From NCBI RefSeq assembly GCF_004339465.1, contig NZ_SMFY01000002.1, positions 1,054,001 to 1,118,000 of the forward strand: a DNA stretch of 64,000 nt, read 5' to 3'. How positions within the stretch are numbered: the stretch's first letter is position 1; every line of letters begins with the position of its first letter. The notes beneath the pieces are model-generated. The model did not search any database. It saw nothing but the letters and a program-made list of their open reading frames with translations, and was not told the DNA's origin. Positions 25,980 to 35,086 of the stretch are shown piece by piece. This DNA comes from Ancylobacter aquaticus (lineage in GTDB: Bacteria > Pseudomonadota > Alphaproteobacteria > Rhizobiales > Xanthobacteraceae). A program made the translations under genes and the position numbers.

Positions 25980-26888
25980 ATGCTGCGCTCCCTTTTGCCG
26001 CATCCCTTCGGTATTCCCCTTGCCGCGCCTTTCGCCCGCCTGTGGGTGCTGGTGGCGGGTTTGGGCATATGCTTGGGTCTGGCCCTGCCGGCGGCGGCGC
26101 AGTCCATCGGCACGGTGACGAAGCCGGGCCTGCCGGACCCGTGGCACGGCGTCATCATCATCAACCCGCTTGACGACTCGCCCTACGAGGCCGCCCAGCG
26201 CGCGGCGGAGGCTGCGCAGGCTGAAACGGCCGCCCCCTCCCCGGCCAAGACCTCAACCGAAGCTGCCGACGCGCCGCTCGAGCCGTTCGACCCCGACAAG
26301 GAGACAGCGACCATGCCCTCGCTGTGGGAGACCATCGAGCTCGGCCTCGGCGGCGACCCGGGAGAGGCCGAGCCGGAGCCTCTCAAGCCCTACCAGCAGA
26401 TTCCGGAACGCAAGGCACCCGTCGAGCGGGCGCGGATCACGCTCCCGACCCAGATGGAGTTGCGCCAGGGCGCGGCGATGGTGACGGTCTCCTCCAATGC
26501 CACGGCCACCGCCCCGGCCTCCGGCGCGCTTTCCACCACCGCCACCAGCGGTTCGGGCGAGATCAAGGGTCGCGTCGGGCTGCAGCAGGACAGCCTCACG
26601 GTCTATAGCGCCGGCACGGTGGGCGCCTCCGCCAGCCCGGGCGCGGCCACGATCTATGACAACATCGCCGTCGGCAGCACCTATTCCGTCCCGCTCGCCC
26701 CGCTCGGCCTGGGGCCGGAGAAGCTCGGCGCCAGCGTCGAGGTGGACAGGGGCCAGAACCTGACCACCGGCATCGAGCTGCGCGCGCCCGCCGGCAGCGC
26801 CGAGCGATTCATCTCGGTGCAGCGCTCGCAGAGCCCCGGTTCGGACGCCAGCGGCATCGTCAAGGCGGGCGTGCTCGGCAAGTTCTGA
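25980..26888 (+). CDS. Exported protein of unknown function
   Basis: A 302-residue protein. A signal peptide (LWVLVAGLGICLGLALPAAAQ, ending near residue 41) is followed by a low-complexity Ala/Glu/Pro region (about 65-100) and a C-terminal half (about 165-302) rich in Ser/Thr/Gly with GEIKGRVGLQQDSLTVYSAG and TIYDNIAVGSTYSVPLAPLG, suggesting beta structure. No cysteine is seen after the signal peptide. I do not recognise a domain. The start at 25980 is 135 bases past prs; no strong ribosome-binding site stands out. Could be a surface or periplasmic structural protein. Confidence 0.65.
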   Translation: MLRSLLPHPFGIPLAAPFARLWVLVAGLGICLGLALPAAAQSIGTVTKPGLPDPWHGVIIINPLDDSPYEAAQRAAEAAQAETAAPSPAKTSTEAADAPLEPFDPDKETATMPSLWETIELGLGGDPGEAEPEPLKPYQQIPERKAPVERARITLPTQMELRQGAAMVTVSSNATATAPASGALSTTATSGSGEIKGRVGLQQDSLTVYSAGTVGASASPGAATIYDNIAVGSTYSVPLAPLGLGPEKLGASVEVDRGQNLTTGIELRAPAGSAERFISVQRSQSPGSDASGIVKAGVLGKF

Positions 26889-27056
26889 GGCCCGCTTCGC
26901 ACGGCGAACATTGCCGGCCAAGGCTTTTGCTGCTATGAGCGCGCCCGGTCCCGGCCTTTCCGCACCCCTGGAGGCGCGCCGTGGGCTCACCGTACCAAGC
27001 CTGAAGGAACGGGCCGCGCGAGCGGCTTTGTCCGTTTGCAACCATTGAGGACAACC

Positions 27057-27680
27057 ATGACCGCCATCAAGGAACTGAAGGCGCAGGCCCGCACGAAGGT
27101 CGGCAAGGGGGCCGCTCGTGCTGAACGCCGCGCCGGTCGCGTACCCGCCGTCATCTACGGCGACGGCAAGGCCCCCGTCGGCATCACGCTCGACCATGTC
27201 GAGATCAACAAGATCATCTATGCCGGCCACTTCCTGACCACGCTGTTCAATGTCGAGGTCGACGGACAGAAGCATCGGGTGATCCCGCGCGACTACCAGC
27301 TCGACGTGGTCAAGGACTTCCCGCTGCACATCGACTTCCTGCGCGTGGCCGTTGGCGCCACTCTCTCGGTCGACGTGCCTGTGCACTTCCTGAACGCCGA
27401 CACCGCGCCGGCGATCAAGGAAGGCGGCTCGCTGAACATCGTCAGCCACACCGTTTCGCTGAGCGTTCCGGCCGACGCGATTCCCACCTCGATCGAGGTC
27501 GATGTCGCCGACTACGCCTTCGGCGATTCCATCCACCTCTCGGCGATCAAGCTGCCGGAAGGCGTGACCTGGGCCGGCCATGGCGACGACACGCTGGCCA
27601 CCATTGCGGCCCCGTCGGGCCTCAAGGAAGCCGAGGAAGACGAGGCTGCGGCTGCTGCCGCCGACGCTGCCAAGAGCTGA
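27057..27680 (+). CDS. rplY: Ribosomal protein L25, CTC form
   Basis: A 207-residue long-form L25. The N-terminal domain binds 5S rRNA (LKAQARTKVGKGAARAERR and VPAVIYGDGKAPVGITLD, about residues 5-50), and the C-terminal TL5/CTC beta domain covers about 100-185 (VDVPVHFLNADTAPAIKEGG). The Ala/Glu/Asp-rich tail is usual. The ATG at 27057 follows GAGGACAACC and fits the family start MTAIKELKA. A strong hairpin after the gene precedes pth, the usual partner. Confidence 0.96.
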   Translation: MTAIKELKAQARTKVGKGAARAERRAGRVPAVIYGDGKAPVGITLDHVEINKIIYAGHFLTTLFNVEVDGQKHRVIPRDYQLDVVKDFPLHIDFLRVAVGATLSVDVPVHFLNADTAPAIKEGGSLNIVSHTVSLSVPADAIPTSIEVDVADYAFGDSIHLSAIKLPEGVTWAGHGDDTLATIAAPSGLKEAEEDEAAAAAADAAKS

Positions 27681-27717
27681 GCGCAAATCGGGCTTACGCC
27701 CGCACGTTCCGTGAATC

Positions 27718-27745
27718 GAGAGCCGGAAGCCCGCTTCCGGCTCTC
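27718..27745 (+). terminator. Terminator-like hairpin between rplY and pth
   Basis: A perfect 12-base stem (GAGAGCCGGAAG / CTTCCGGCTCTC) with loop CCCG lies 38 bases after the rplY stop. Only a short T-run (CATTT) follows, so it may attenuate rather than stop transcription into pth. Confidence 0.7.
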
Positions 27746-27795
27746 GCCATTTCAGCGCCGCCCCGGCGCGCTTTCGGCAATAGTGGAGGCACGCG

Positions 27796-28410
27796 GTGCT
27801 GCTGTTCACCGGGCTCGGCAATCCCGGGTCGAAATATGCCGGCAACCGGCACAATATCGGCTTCATGGCGGTGGATGCCATCGCCCGCCGCCACCGTTTC
27901 TCGCCGTGGCGCCGTCGCTTTCAGGGCGCGGCCTCAGAGGGCGAGATCGAGGGCCAGAAGGTGCTGGCGCTGCTGCCCGAAACCTTCATGAACGAAAGCG
28001 GCCGCGCGGTCGCGGAGGCGCAGCGCTTCTACAAGATCGAGCTGCGCGACGTGTTCGCCTTCCATGACGAACTCGACCTGCCGCCCGCCAAGGTCCGCTA
28101 CAAGGTCGGCGGCGGCAATGCAGGGCATAATGGCCTGCGCTCCATCACCGCCCATTGCGGCAATGACTATGCCCGCATCCGCCTTGGCATCGGCCATCCC
28201 GGCGACAAGGCGCTGGTGCATCATTATGTACTGAGTGACTTCGCCAAGGCCGAGCGCGACTGGGTGGAGGCGGTGTGCGAGGGCTGTGCCGATCTCGCCG
28301 GCCTGCTCGCCACCCACCGGCTGGACGAGTTCCAGAACCGGCTGCACCTGTTTCTCGACGCGCGCGGCTTCGGACCGCCGGAAAAAGCCGGCACCAAGAA
28401 GCCAGGCTGA
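27796..28410 (+). CDS. pth: Peptidyl-tRNA hydrolase
   Basis: A 204-residue enzyme that frees tRNA from drop-off peptidyl-tRNAs. Motifs: [22 protein letters not shown] (about residues 3-24) with the catalytic His in RHNIGF, the [10 protein letters not shown] substrate loop near 64, [17 protein letters not shown] near 90, and [12 protein letters not shown] near 106. A GTG start at 27796 gives the standard N-terminus. It sits between rplY and ychF, a conserved translation-linked gene order. Confidence 0.96.
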   Translation: MLLFTGLGNPGSKYAGNRHNIGFMAVDAIARRHRFSPWRRRFQGAASEGEIEGQKVLALLPETFMNESGRAVAEAQRFYKIELRDVFAFHDELDLPPAKVRYKVGGGNAGHNGLRSITAHCGNDYARIRLGIGHPGDKALVHHYVLSDFAKAERDWVEAVCEGCADLAGLLATHRLDEFQNRLHLFLDARGFGPPEKAGTKKPG

Positions 28411-28498
28411 GCCGCCGAAACCCGCGCCTTCACTTGCACTCGCCCGCCATTCTGCCTAACCACGGCGGCAACCGTTCCTCTCGACCGAGCATCGCATC

Positions 28499-29596
28499 AT
28501 GGGCTTCAAATGCGGCATTGTCGGCCTGCCCAACGTCGGCAAGTCGACCCTCTTCAACGCGCTGACGCAGACGGCGGCGGCGCAGGCGGCGAACTACCCG
28601 TTCTGCACCATCGAGCCCAATGTCGGTGACGTGGCGGTGCCGGATGCGCGGCTGGAAACGCTGGCGAAGATCGCCAGTTCCCAGCAGATCATCCCCACCC
28701 GCCTTACCTTCGTCGACATTGCTGGCCTGGTGCGCGGCGCTTCCAAGGGCGAGGGCCTGGGCAACCAGTTCCTCGCCAATATTCGCGAATGCGACGCCAT
28801 CGCCCATGTGGTGCGCTGCTTCGAGGATTCCGACGTCACCCATGTCGAGGGCAAGCTGGCGCCGATTTCGGACATCGAGACCATCGAGACCGAGCTGATG
28901 CTGGCCGATCTCGACAGCCTTGAGAAGCGTGCGGGCGCGCTGGAGAAGAAGGCCAAGGGCGGCGACAAGGAAGCCAAAGAACTGCTCGACCTGATGACCC
29001 GCGCACTCGTGCTGCTGCGCGAGGGCAAGCCGGCCCGCCTCGTCGAGGTGAAGCCGGAGGAGGAGAAGGCGTTCCGCATGCTCGGCCTGCTCTCCTCCAA
29101 GCCGGTGCTCTATGTCTGCAATGTCGAGGAAGCCTCGGCCAAGGAGGGAAATGCCCTCTCTGCCGAAGTGTTCGCGCTGGCCAAGAAGGAAGGCGCCAAG
29201 GCGGTAGTCGTCTCGGCCAAGATCGAGAGCGAGATCGCCGTGCTGCCGGCCGACGAGCAGAAGGACTATCTCGAGGCCATCGACCTTGAGGAGCCCGGCC
29301 TCAACCGCATCATCCGCACCGGCTACGAGCTGCTGAAGCTCGTCACCTATTTCACCGTCGGCCCCAAGGAAGCCCGCGCCTGGACCATCACGGCGGGCAC
29401 CAAGGCGCCGGGCGCGGCGGGCGTCATCCACTCGGATTTCGAGAAGGGCTTCATCCGCTCGGAAACCATCGCCTATGACGACTACGTCAAGGGCAATGGC
29501 GAAGCGGGCGCGCGCGACGCCGGCCGGCTGCGGCTGGAAGGCAAGGAATATGTCGTCGCCGATGGCGACGTGCTGCATTTCCGCTTCGCCAACTGA
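28499..29596 (+). CDS. ychF: Ribosome-binding ATPase YchF
   Basis: A 365-residue OBG-family P-loop protein. G1 is GIVGLPNVGKSTLFNALT (about residues 6-23), G3 is FVDIAGLVRGASKGEGLGN (about 71-89) and the NxxE-type specificity motif that favours ATP appears in LYVCNVEEAS near 205. A coiled-coil insert (about 130-165) and a C-terminal TGS domain (about 280-362, ending GDVLHFRFAN) complete the layout. It binds ribosomes and acts in stress responses. Confidence 0.97.
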   Translation: MGFKCGIVGLPNVGKSTLFNALTQTAAAQAANYPFCTIEPNVGDVAVPDARLETLAKIASSQQIIPTRLTFVDIAGLVRGASKGEGLGNQFLANIRECDAIAHVVRCFEDSDVTHVEGKLAPISDIETIETELMLADLDSLEKRAGALEKKAKGGDKEAKELLDLMTRALVLLREGKPARLVEVKPEEEKAFRMLGLLSSKPVLYVCNVEEASAKEGNALSAEVFALAKKEGAKAVVVSAKIESEIAVLPADEQKDYLEAIDLEEPGLNRIIRTGYELLKLVTYFTVGPKEARAWTITAGTKAPGAAGVIHSDFEKGFIRSETIAYDDYVKGNGEAGARDAGRLRLEGKEYVVADGDVLHFRFAN

Positions 29597-29828
29597 ACGG
29601 CGGCGGCCGGCTGCAGATGTCGCTGCAGGAGCTGCTGCTTCGCCAAGCTGCAGAACCTATCGCGGGGTGCCGGCTGCGGCCTCGCGGCCTCGCCGTTTCA
29701 CCCAGCGCGTGCGCGCCTGTCATGCAGGATCAAGCGGCGGGCGGCGCTACCCCTTGGCTTCCCTCCTCCCGCTGGTGGCTGTACCGTGTCCTCATCCCGC
29801 CAGTTTCCGATTCCGTTTGTGCCGTGAC

Positions 29829-30332
29829 ATGGACAACGAGAAGCTCTTGGAGCTGAGGCCGGCCCGTGCCGGCGACGGTGCCCGCCTGTTCGAGATCACG
29901 CAGCTCTCCGTCGCGGGCCTCGCCCGAGGCGCTTATTCGCCGGCACAGATCGAAGGCTGGATGGGGGCCCGCACTGCGGCCACCTACGAGGGACTGATCG
30001 CCCGGGGCGGGGTGGTCGTCGCCGAGCGTGAGGGCGTCGTGGTCGGCTTCGTCGACGCGGAGCCCGGCGAGGTGACGCGCCTGTTCCTTGTGCCGGACGC
30101 AGCCGGCGCCGGCCTGGGCGCGCGACTTTTGGACATCGGCATCGGCAAGGCCCGGTTGGGACACGCCGGGCCTGTAAAGGTCGAAGCCACCGTAAATGCC
30201 GAGGGCTTCTATCGGCGCCACGGGTTCAGGGCCGTCGCGAAGGGCTATTTCTCCCATGGGATCGGCAGCGATCCTATCGAGATCGTGCATATGGAACTGG
30301 GCGCCCCGGCCGACCCGCTGCCGCCTTCCTGA
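29829..30332 (+). CDS. GNAT-family N-acetyltransferase
   Basis: A 167-residue single GNAT domain. Motif A is VTRLFLVPDAAGAGLGARLLDIGIGKA (about residues 79-105; the acetyl-CoA pyrophosphate loop AGAGLGARLL), followed by the motif B-like NAEGFYRRHGFRAV near 123. The N-terminal strand is LLELRPARAGDGARLFEI. The ATG at 29829 begins right at this strand. Substrate unknown. It stands alone after ychF, with 232 bases between that hold no recognisable feature. Confidence 0.85.
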   Translation: MDNEKLLELRPARAGDGARLFEITQLSVAGLARGAYSPAQIEGWMGARTAATYEGLIARGGVVVAEREGVVVGFVDAEPGEVTRLFLVPDAAGAGLGARLLDIGIGKARLGHAGPVKVEATVNAEGFYRRHGFRAVAKGYFSHGIGSDPIEIVHMELGAPADPLPPS

Positions 30333-30457
30333 CCTTCCCGCCCACCTCTGACGAAGCCGGCGCTTGACCTCGCGACCATCGTCCCGTGTGATCGCGTTCG
30401 GCAAAGACGGTGCCGTCGCAATTCGCGGCGCGCCGCGCCGGGGGATCGCGCGCGCCA

Positions 30458-30916
30458 ATGCTGTTCTGGGAGGATTTTCACGAGGGCCATGTGGCGACCT
30501 CCGGGCGCTATGTGGTGGGTCGCGAGGAGATCGTCGGCTTCGCCCGCGAGTTTGACCCCTTGCCCATCCATCTCGACGATTCCGCCGCCGAGGCCACACG
30601 GCTGGGCGGGCTTTCGGCCTCCGGCTGGCATTTGTGCTGCATCTTCATGCGCCTCGCCGCCGACGGCTTCCTGATAGGCAGCGATTGCCTCGGCTCGCCG
30701 GGGCTGGAGGAGGTGCGCTTCCTCAAGCCGGTCCATCCCGGCACGGTGCTGAGCCTGCGCCGGCAGGTGCTGGAGGCCCGCTCGTCGAAGAGCCGGCCGG
30801 AAATGGGGCTGGTGAAATTTCGCTTCGAGCTTCTCGACGCCGCCGGCGAGGTGATGGCGGACCTTGTCGGCACCATCCTGTTCGGCAGGCGCAATCCCGG
30901 CTTTCGGCCGGTCTGA
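30458..30916 (+). CDS. MaoC-family dehydratase (first of a pair)
   Basis: A 152-residue hotdog-fold protein. The hydratase motif is seen as EFDPLPIHLDDSAA (about residues 29-42) with the catalytic Asp/His pair, then GGLSASGWHLCCIFMRL near 51. The next gene starts 7 bases on and has the same layout, so the two form a pair that may make a heterodimer, as some enoyl-CoA hydratases do. The ATG at 30458 was chosen since upstream residues are atypical. Confidence 0.88.
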   Translation: MLFWEDFHEGHVATSGRYVVGREEIVGFAREFDPLPIHLDDSAAEATRLGGLSASGWHLCCIFMRLAADGFLIGSDCLGSPGLEEVRFLKPVHPGTVLSLRRQVLEARSSKSRPEMGLVKFRFELLDAAGEVMADLVGTILFGRRNPGFRPV

Positions 30917-30923
30917 GGGAATC

Positions 30924-31400
30924 ATGCTGTTCTTTGAGGATATCGAGATCGGCACCCGCACGCGGCTCGGCTCGCACCGTTTCAGCGAGGCCGAGATCAT
31001 CGCCTTCGCCCGCGCCTGGGACCCGCAGGCCTTTCACCTCGACGCAGCAGCGGGCGCGCGCACCCATTTCGGCGGGCTGGTCGCCTCGGGCTGGCATGGC
31101 GTGGCGATCGCCGCCCGCCTGCGGGCGCAGGCGTGGGAGCGCGCGCATGAGGGCCTGCGCCGGGCCGGCAAGCCGGTGCCGCGCATTGGCCCCTCCCCCG
31201 GCTTCAAGGAACTGAAATGGCTGCGCCCGGTGCGGCCGGGCGACACGCTCGCCTTCCTGAGCGAGGTGTCGGCGAAGAAGCTGAGCGCCACCCGCCCCGA
31301 ATGGGGGCTCGTCTTCACCCGCGAAACCGCCACCGATCCCGGGGGAGAGCTGGCGCTGGAGTTCACCAATTGCGTTTTTGTGGAGCGGCTGGAGGGGTGA
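30924..31400 (+). CDS. MaoC-family dehydratase (second of a pair)
   Basis: A 158-residue hotdog-fold protein, clear paralogue of the preceding one: both start MLF(W/F)ED, and it shows ARAWDPQAFHLDAAAG (about residues 28-43) for the hydratase Asp/His pair and FGGLVASGWHGVAIAARL near 49. It is more acidic-basic mixed near the C-terminus. GAGGGAATC before the ATG serves as ribosome-binding site. With the first MaoC protein it probably acts on acyl-CoA or a related enoyl substrate; none is known. Confidence 0.9.
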   Translation: MLFFEDIEIGTRTRLGSHRFSEAEIIAFARAWDPQAFHLDAAAGARTHFGGLVASGWHGVAIAARLRAQAWERAHEGLRRAGKPVPRIGPSPGFKELKWLRPVRPGDTLAFLSEVSAKKLSATRPEWGLVFTRETATDPGGELALEFTNCVFVERLEG

Positions 31401-31452
31401 GGCGGGCTCGGTAGTGAGAAGAATCGTCCCGGCTCGAAGCGCCAAGGGACGG

Positions 31453-31899
31453 CTAATGATTCAGGAAGGCGTTCATGGCTCCTGCACGACAGGCGTGGAA
31501 CATTCCGATAAATACTCCGGCACGTACCGAAATGCCCGGCCGACCCCACAGGCCCTCCCTGGACACGCGATCAATGGGAACCGCCTGTAAGGCGGGCTCA
31601 AGCGTGCTGTTCAGGCAACCGAGGACAAGGGTGCGGACCTGCTCGATCCCGCAGTGAGCACCTCGCACGTTCAGGTCGCTTTTGGTCAGTTCCTTCAGGC
31701 GTTTTTCCGCGCCGGCCGAAAGAAAGGAGCGCTCGCTTTCGGGGATGCCGTTCGCCGCGAGAAGCCTTTTCAGCTTGCTCCACTCGACGGTGCGGTACGC
31801 TGTCCGGCACGCATCCGCCGAATGAGCCCCCACTGCGCCGATCGCGAGAAAGGCGAGGAGAAGGCCCGCGCGCAAGGTAAACGTGCCGAGAGGTGGCAT
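31453..31899 (-). CDS. Small exported cysteine-containing protein
   Basis: A 148-residue protein with a signal peptide (LRAGLLLAFLAIGAVGAHSA, about residues 9-28) and four mature cysteines (DACRTAY, AHCGIEQ, LGCLN, HACRAG), compatible with two disulfides. Several helices are predicted by eye. No known domain is recognised. It is convergent with the second MaoC gene and its start at 31899 lies 92 bases from the pet terminator. Confidence 0.6.
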   Translation of the reverse strand: MPPLGTFTLRAGLLLAFLAIGAVGAHSADACRTAYRTVEWSKLKRLLAANGIPESERSFLSAGAEKRLKELTKSDLNVRGAHCGIEQVRTLVLGCLNSTLEPALQAVPIDRVSREGLWGRPGISVRAGVFIGMFHACRAGAMNAFLNH

Positions 31900-31991
31900 C
31901 GAAAGCGGCTCCCGTCCTTTACCGTGGCTGCGGCCAGTTTGCGGTATGTCTCATCGACAGATCAAGCGCCGGTCACTCGCCAAAGAAGCAA

Positions 31992-32013
31992 AAGGGCCCC
32001 GTCAGGGGCCCTT
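31992..32013 (-). terminator. Terminator of the petABC operon
   Basis: A perfect 9-base stem (AAGGGCCCC / GGGGCCCTT) with loop GTCA lies 34 bases past the petC stop. On the minus strand it is followed by TTTTGCTTCTTT, a good rho-independent signal. Confidence 0.9.
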
Positions 32014-32046
32014 CGCTTATCCATGTCCGGCAGGAGAAGTCCCGGC

Positions 32047-32913
32047 TCAGTGGCCGGCGCTTTTCCATACCTTCTTCTTGGTGAAGTAGAGCAGGCCCGC
32101 AAAGATGATGAGGAAGATCATCACCTGGAAGCCGATGCGCTTGCGGGCTTCGAGGTGCGGCTCGGCCATCCACATCATGAACGCGGTCACGTCGCGCGAA
32201 TACTGGTCGGTCGTCTCCGGCGAGCCGTCCGAATACGTCACCTGCCCGTCGGAGATCGGCTGCGGCATCTTGATGGCGTGGCCGGGGAAGTACTTGTTGT
32301 AATGCGCGCCTTCCGGCAGGGCGAACCCTTCCGGCGGCTCCTCATAGCCCACCAGCAGGGCGTGGATATAGTCCACGCCATTCTCCTGGTACTGGGTGAG
32401 GATGTCGATCAGGAAGCCGGGAAACCCGACCTCATAGGTGCGCGCCTTGGCGAGCGTCGAGAAGTCAGGCGGATAGGCGCCGCCATTGGAGGCACGCGCC
32501 GCCTGCTCGTTCGGGAAGGGCGAGGGCCAGCGGTCGGACAGCCGGCCGGGGCGGTCGAACATGTCGCCCGCATCGTTCGGGCCGTCCTGCACCTGATATT
32601 CCTCGGCCACCGTCTTGGCCTGCGCCTCGCTGAAGGAGGGCCCGCCCGGCTGGGCAAGGTTCCGGAACGAGAACAGGTGGGCGGAGTGGCAGGAGGCGCA
32701 GACTTCCTTGAACACCTGGAAGCCACGCTGCAACTGGCCCTGGTCGAACGTGCCGAACGGCCCGGCGAAGCTCCACTCCTCGCGGGGGGGCTTAGGCGCG
32801 CCCTCGGCGGCGAGCGCCGGGGCGGCAAGGCCGAACGCCAGCGCGGCGACGGCGAGCGGACGCAGAAGGCTGGAACGGAAGGACGCTGAACGGAAAGACA
32901 TGGTGGTGCTCAT
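32047..32913 (-). CDS. petC: Cytochrome c1 of the bc1 complex
   Basis: A 288-residue c-type cytochrome. A signal peptide (AVAALAFGLAAPALAAE) is followed by the heme-attachment motif VCASCHSAHLFSFRNL (about residues 71-86), the MPQPISDG region near 225 that bears the axial Met, and a single C-terminal membrane anchor (VMIFLIIFAGLLYFTKKKVWKSAGH). It passes electrons from the Rieske protein to soluble cytochrome c in the periplasm. It is the last gene of petABC, 10 bases after petB. Confidence 0.97.
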   Translation of the reverse strand: MSTTMSFRSASFRSSLLRPLAVAALAFGLAAPALAAEGAPKPPREEWSFAGPFGTFDQGQLQRGFQVFKEVCASCHSAHLFSFRNLAQPGGPSFSEAQAKTVAEEYQVQDGPNDAGDMFDRPGRLSDRWPSPFPNEQAARASNGGAYPPDFSTLAKARTYEVGFPGFLIDILTQYQENGVDYIHALLVGYEEPPEGFALPEGAHYNKYFPGHAIKMPQPISDGQVTYSDGSPETTDQYSRDVTAFMMWMAEPHLEARKRIGFQVMIFLIIFAGLLYFTKKKVWKSAGH

Positions 32914-32923
32914 GATGATCCGC

Positions 32924-34198
32924 TCAACCCTTGGTCTGTGGCGTCGAGACGCCCGCCGAGGCCGGTGCCGCGCCCCTGTTCTTGCCCAGCACCGCCTCGG
33001 TGATCGAGGCCGGGACCGCCTTCGGCTTCTCGAACAGGCCGAGCAGCGGAAGGATGATCAGGAAGTGGGCGAAGTAGTAGATCGTCAGGATGCGGCCGGC
33101 GATGACATAACCGCCTTCCGCCGGCTTGGCGCCAAGCCAGCCGAGGCCGATGCACACCGCCACCCAGATCCAGAAGAACTGCTTGAACAGCGGGCGGTAG
33201 ACGCCCGAGCGCACCTTCGACGTATCCAGCCACGGCACGAAGAACAGCACGATGATCGCGCCGAACATGGTGAGCACGCCGCCGAGCTTGTCCGGGACCG
33301 CGCGCAGCATGGCGTAGAACGGCAGGTAGTACCATTCGGGCACGATGTGCGCCGGCGTCACCAGCGGGTTGGCCGGGATGTAGTTGTCGGCGTGGCCGAG
33401 ATAGTTCGGGATGTAGAACAGGAACCACGCGAAGAAGATCAGGAAGCACACCATGCCGAACCCGTCCTTGATGGTCGCGTAGGGCGTGAACGGAACGGTG
33501 TCCTTGGCGCTCTTCGGCTCGACGCCGGTCGGGTTGTTCTGGCCCACCACATGCAGCGCCCAGACGTGCAGGACGACGACGCCCGCGATCATGAAGGGCA
33601 GCAGGTAGTGCAGCGAGAAGAAGCGGTTGAGAGTCGCGTTATCGACCGAGAAGCCACCCCACAGCCATTCCACGATGGTCGGGCCGACGACCGGGAAAGC
33701 CGAGAACAGGTTGGTGATGACGGTGGCGCCCCAGAAGCTCATCTGGCCCCACGGCAGCACGTAGCCCATGAAGGCGGTGGCCATCATCAGGAGGTAGATG
33801 ATGCAGCCGAGGATCCACAGCACCTCGCGCGGGGCCTTGTAGGACCCGTAATAGAGGCCGCGGAACATGTGGATGTAGACCGCGATGAAGAACATCGAGG
33901 CGCCGTTCGCGTGGATGTAGCGGATGAGCCAGCCATAGCTGACATCGCGCATGATGTGCTCGACGGAATCGAACGCCAGCGTGATGTGCGGCGTGTAGTG
34001 CATCGCCAGCACCACGCCCGAGACAATCTGGCAGACCAGCATCAGCGACAGGATGCCGCCGAAGGTCCACCAGTAGTTCAGGTTGCGCGGCGTCGGGTAG
34101 GCCACGAAGGAAGAGTGAATCAGGCCGACCAGCGGAAGCCGGCTCTCGAACCACTTGAGCGCCGGATTCTTCGGCTCGAACGTGGAGTGTCCGCTCAT
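32924..34198 (-). CDS. petB: Cytochrome b of the bc1 complex
   Basis: A 424-residue polytopic protein with eight to nine helices. Heme-ligand helices are visible: [26 protein letters not shown] (about residues 94-119) and [27 protein letters not shown] (about 190-216). The Qo-site motif is seen as PEWY (near 290) in [15 protein letters not shown]. Cytochrome b carries bL and bH hemes and both quinone sites. Operon position between petA (24-base gap) and petC (10-base gap) is standard. Confidence 0.98.
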   Translation of the reverse strand: MSGHSTFEPKNPALKWFESRLPLVGLIHSSFVAYPTPRNLNYWWTFGGILSLMLVCQIVSGVVLAMHYTPHITLAFDSVEHIMRDVSYGWLIRYIHANGASMFFIAVYIHMFRGLYYGSYKAPREVLWILGCIIYLLMMATAFMGYVLPWGQMSFWGATVITNLFSAFPVVGPTIVEWLWGGFSVDNATLNRFFSLHYLLPFMIAGVVVLHVWALHVVGQNNPTGVEPKSAKDTVPFTPYATIKDGFGMVCFLIFFAWFLFYIPNYLGHADNYIPANPLVTPAHIVPEWYYLPFYAMLRAVPDKLGGVLTMFGAIIVLFFVPWLDTSKVRSGVYRPLFKQFFWIWVAVCIGLGWLGAKPAEGGYVIAGRILTIYYFAHFLIILPLLGLFEKPKAVPASITEAVLGKNRGAAPASAGVSTPQTKG

Positions 34199-34222
34199 CT
34201 GTGAATATCCCTGAACGCCGGC

Positions 34223-34783
34223 TCAGCCGATGGAGATCGTCGTGTCGGACACGAACTGATAGGGCGGAATGTCGAGGTTGGTCGGCGCCGGCCCGCGACG
34301 GACCCGGCCGGCCGTGTCGTATTCCGAGCCATGGCAGGGGCAGAACCAGCCTTCATATTCGCCCGAATGGCCGATCGGCACGCAGCCCAGATGCGTGCAG
34401 ATGCCGATGACGACCAGCCACTTCTCGTGCCCCTCGCCCGCCCTGTTCTCGTCGGTCGCCGGAGCGTCCGCCGCGAGATTGGCGTTGCGGGCGACCGGGT
34501 CGAGCAGCGCGGAAAGTTCGGTCGCCTTCGCCTTGGCGATGTCATCGGGGGTGCGGTTCCACACGAAGACCGGCTTGCCGCGCCATTTCACCGTGACCAT
34601 CTGGCCCTCGGCGACCTGCGACAGGTCCACCTCGGTGGTGGACAGCGCGAGAACCGAGGCGTCGGGCTGGAGCTGGGAGACGAAGGGCCACACGAGTGCG
34701 GCAGCGCCGACCGCGCCCATGGCGCCGGTGGCGATGTAGAGAAAGTCGCGGCGCGTGGTACCCGCCGTCTCAGTTGCTGCCAC
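34223..34783 (-). CDS. petA: Rieske iron-sulfur subunit of the bc1 complex
   Basis: A 186-residue protein. The N-terminus has a twin-arginine type signal/anchor ([25 protein letters not shown]) and the C-terminal domain the [2Fe-2S] motifs CTHLGCVP and [10 protein letters not shown] (about residues 128-152), with two Cys and two His ligands. The Pro loop DIPPYQF follows. A GTG at 34783 is taken as start: it places the anchor correctly, and GAAAGG lies nine bases upstream. A longer reading frame upstream is arginine-rich and does not fit. It is the first gene of petABC. Confidence 0.95.
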   Translation of the reverse strand: MAATETAGTTRRDFLYIATGAMGAVGAAALVWPFVSQLQPDASVLALSTTEVDLSQVAEGQMVTVKWRGKPVFVWNRTPDDIAKAKATELSALLDPVARNANLAADAPATDENRAGEGHEKWLVVIGICTHLGCVPIGHSGEYEGWFCPCHGSEYDTAGRVRRGPAPTNLDIPPYQFVSDTTISIG

Positions 34784-35086
34784 GATGGTTTCCTTTCCCC
34801 TCGAACCCGTCACCGCTGCCTCGGCCAGACCGTTCCGGCGCGGCGTAGAGCGCTCGCGCGAAACGGGCAGGCGTCCGCGTGGCACGCGGTCGACCCTACC
34901 TTCGATTGCCTCTAATTGCATCCGGGCCGCCCCTTGTCCAGATGAACGCAGTGCGGCAACCCGTCCTGCCCCCCGGCTGTCCACGCCCGCGCGAGGCGGG
35001 CACCGGCATCGCGCGCCTCTCGACAAGCACCTGTGCCGGTGGGCCGACATCCCACTGCGCGACCCCGGCATCCGGCGCACGCGGCT
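34784..35086. other. Promoter region of petABC
   Basis: These 303 bases separate petA from the sulfatase-fold gene, both on the minus strand. It should hold the pet promoter and any regulator site, since the pet operon is terminated at its other end. I see no convincing palindrome, -10/-35 pair or hairpin. Confidence 0.5.

Noticed and set aside
32615-34204. A 529-codon open frame on the plus strand opposite petB and petC.
   Set aside because: It is antisense to clearly real cytochrome genes. Its protein is rich in Arg, His and Asp repeats with no domain, the usual result of high GC in the opposite frame.
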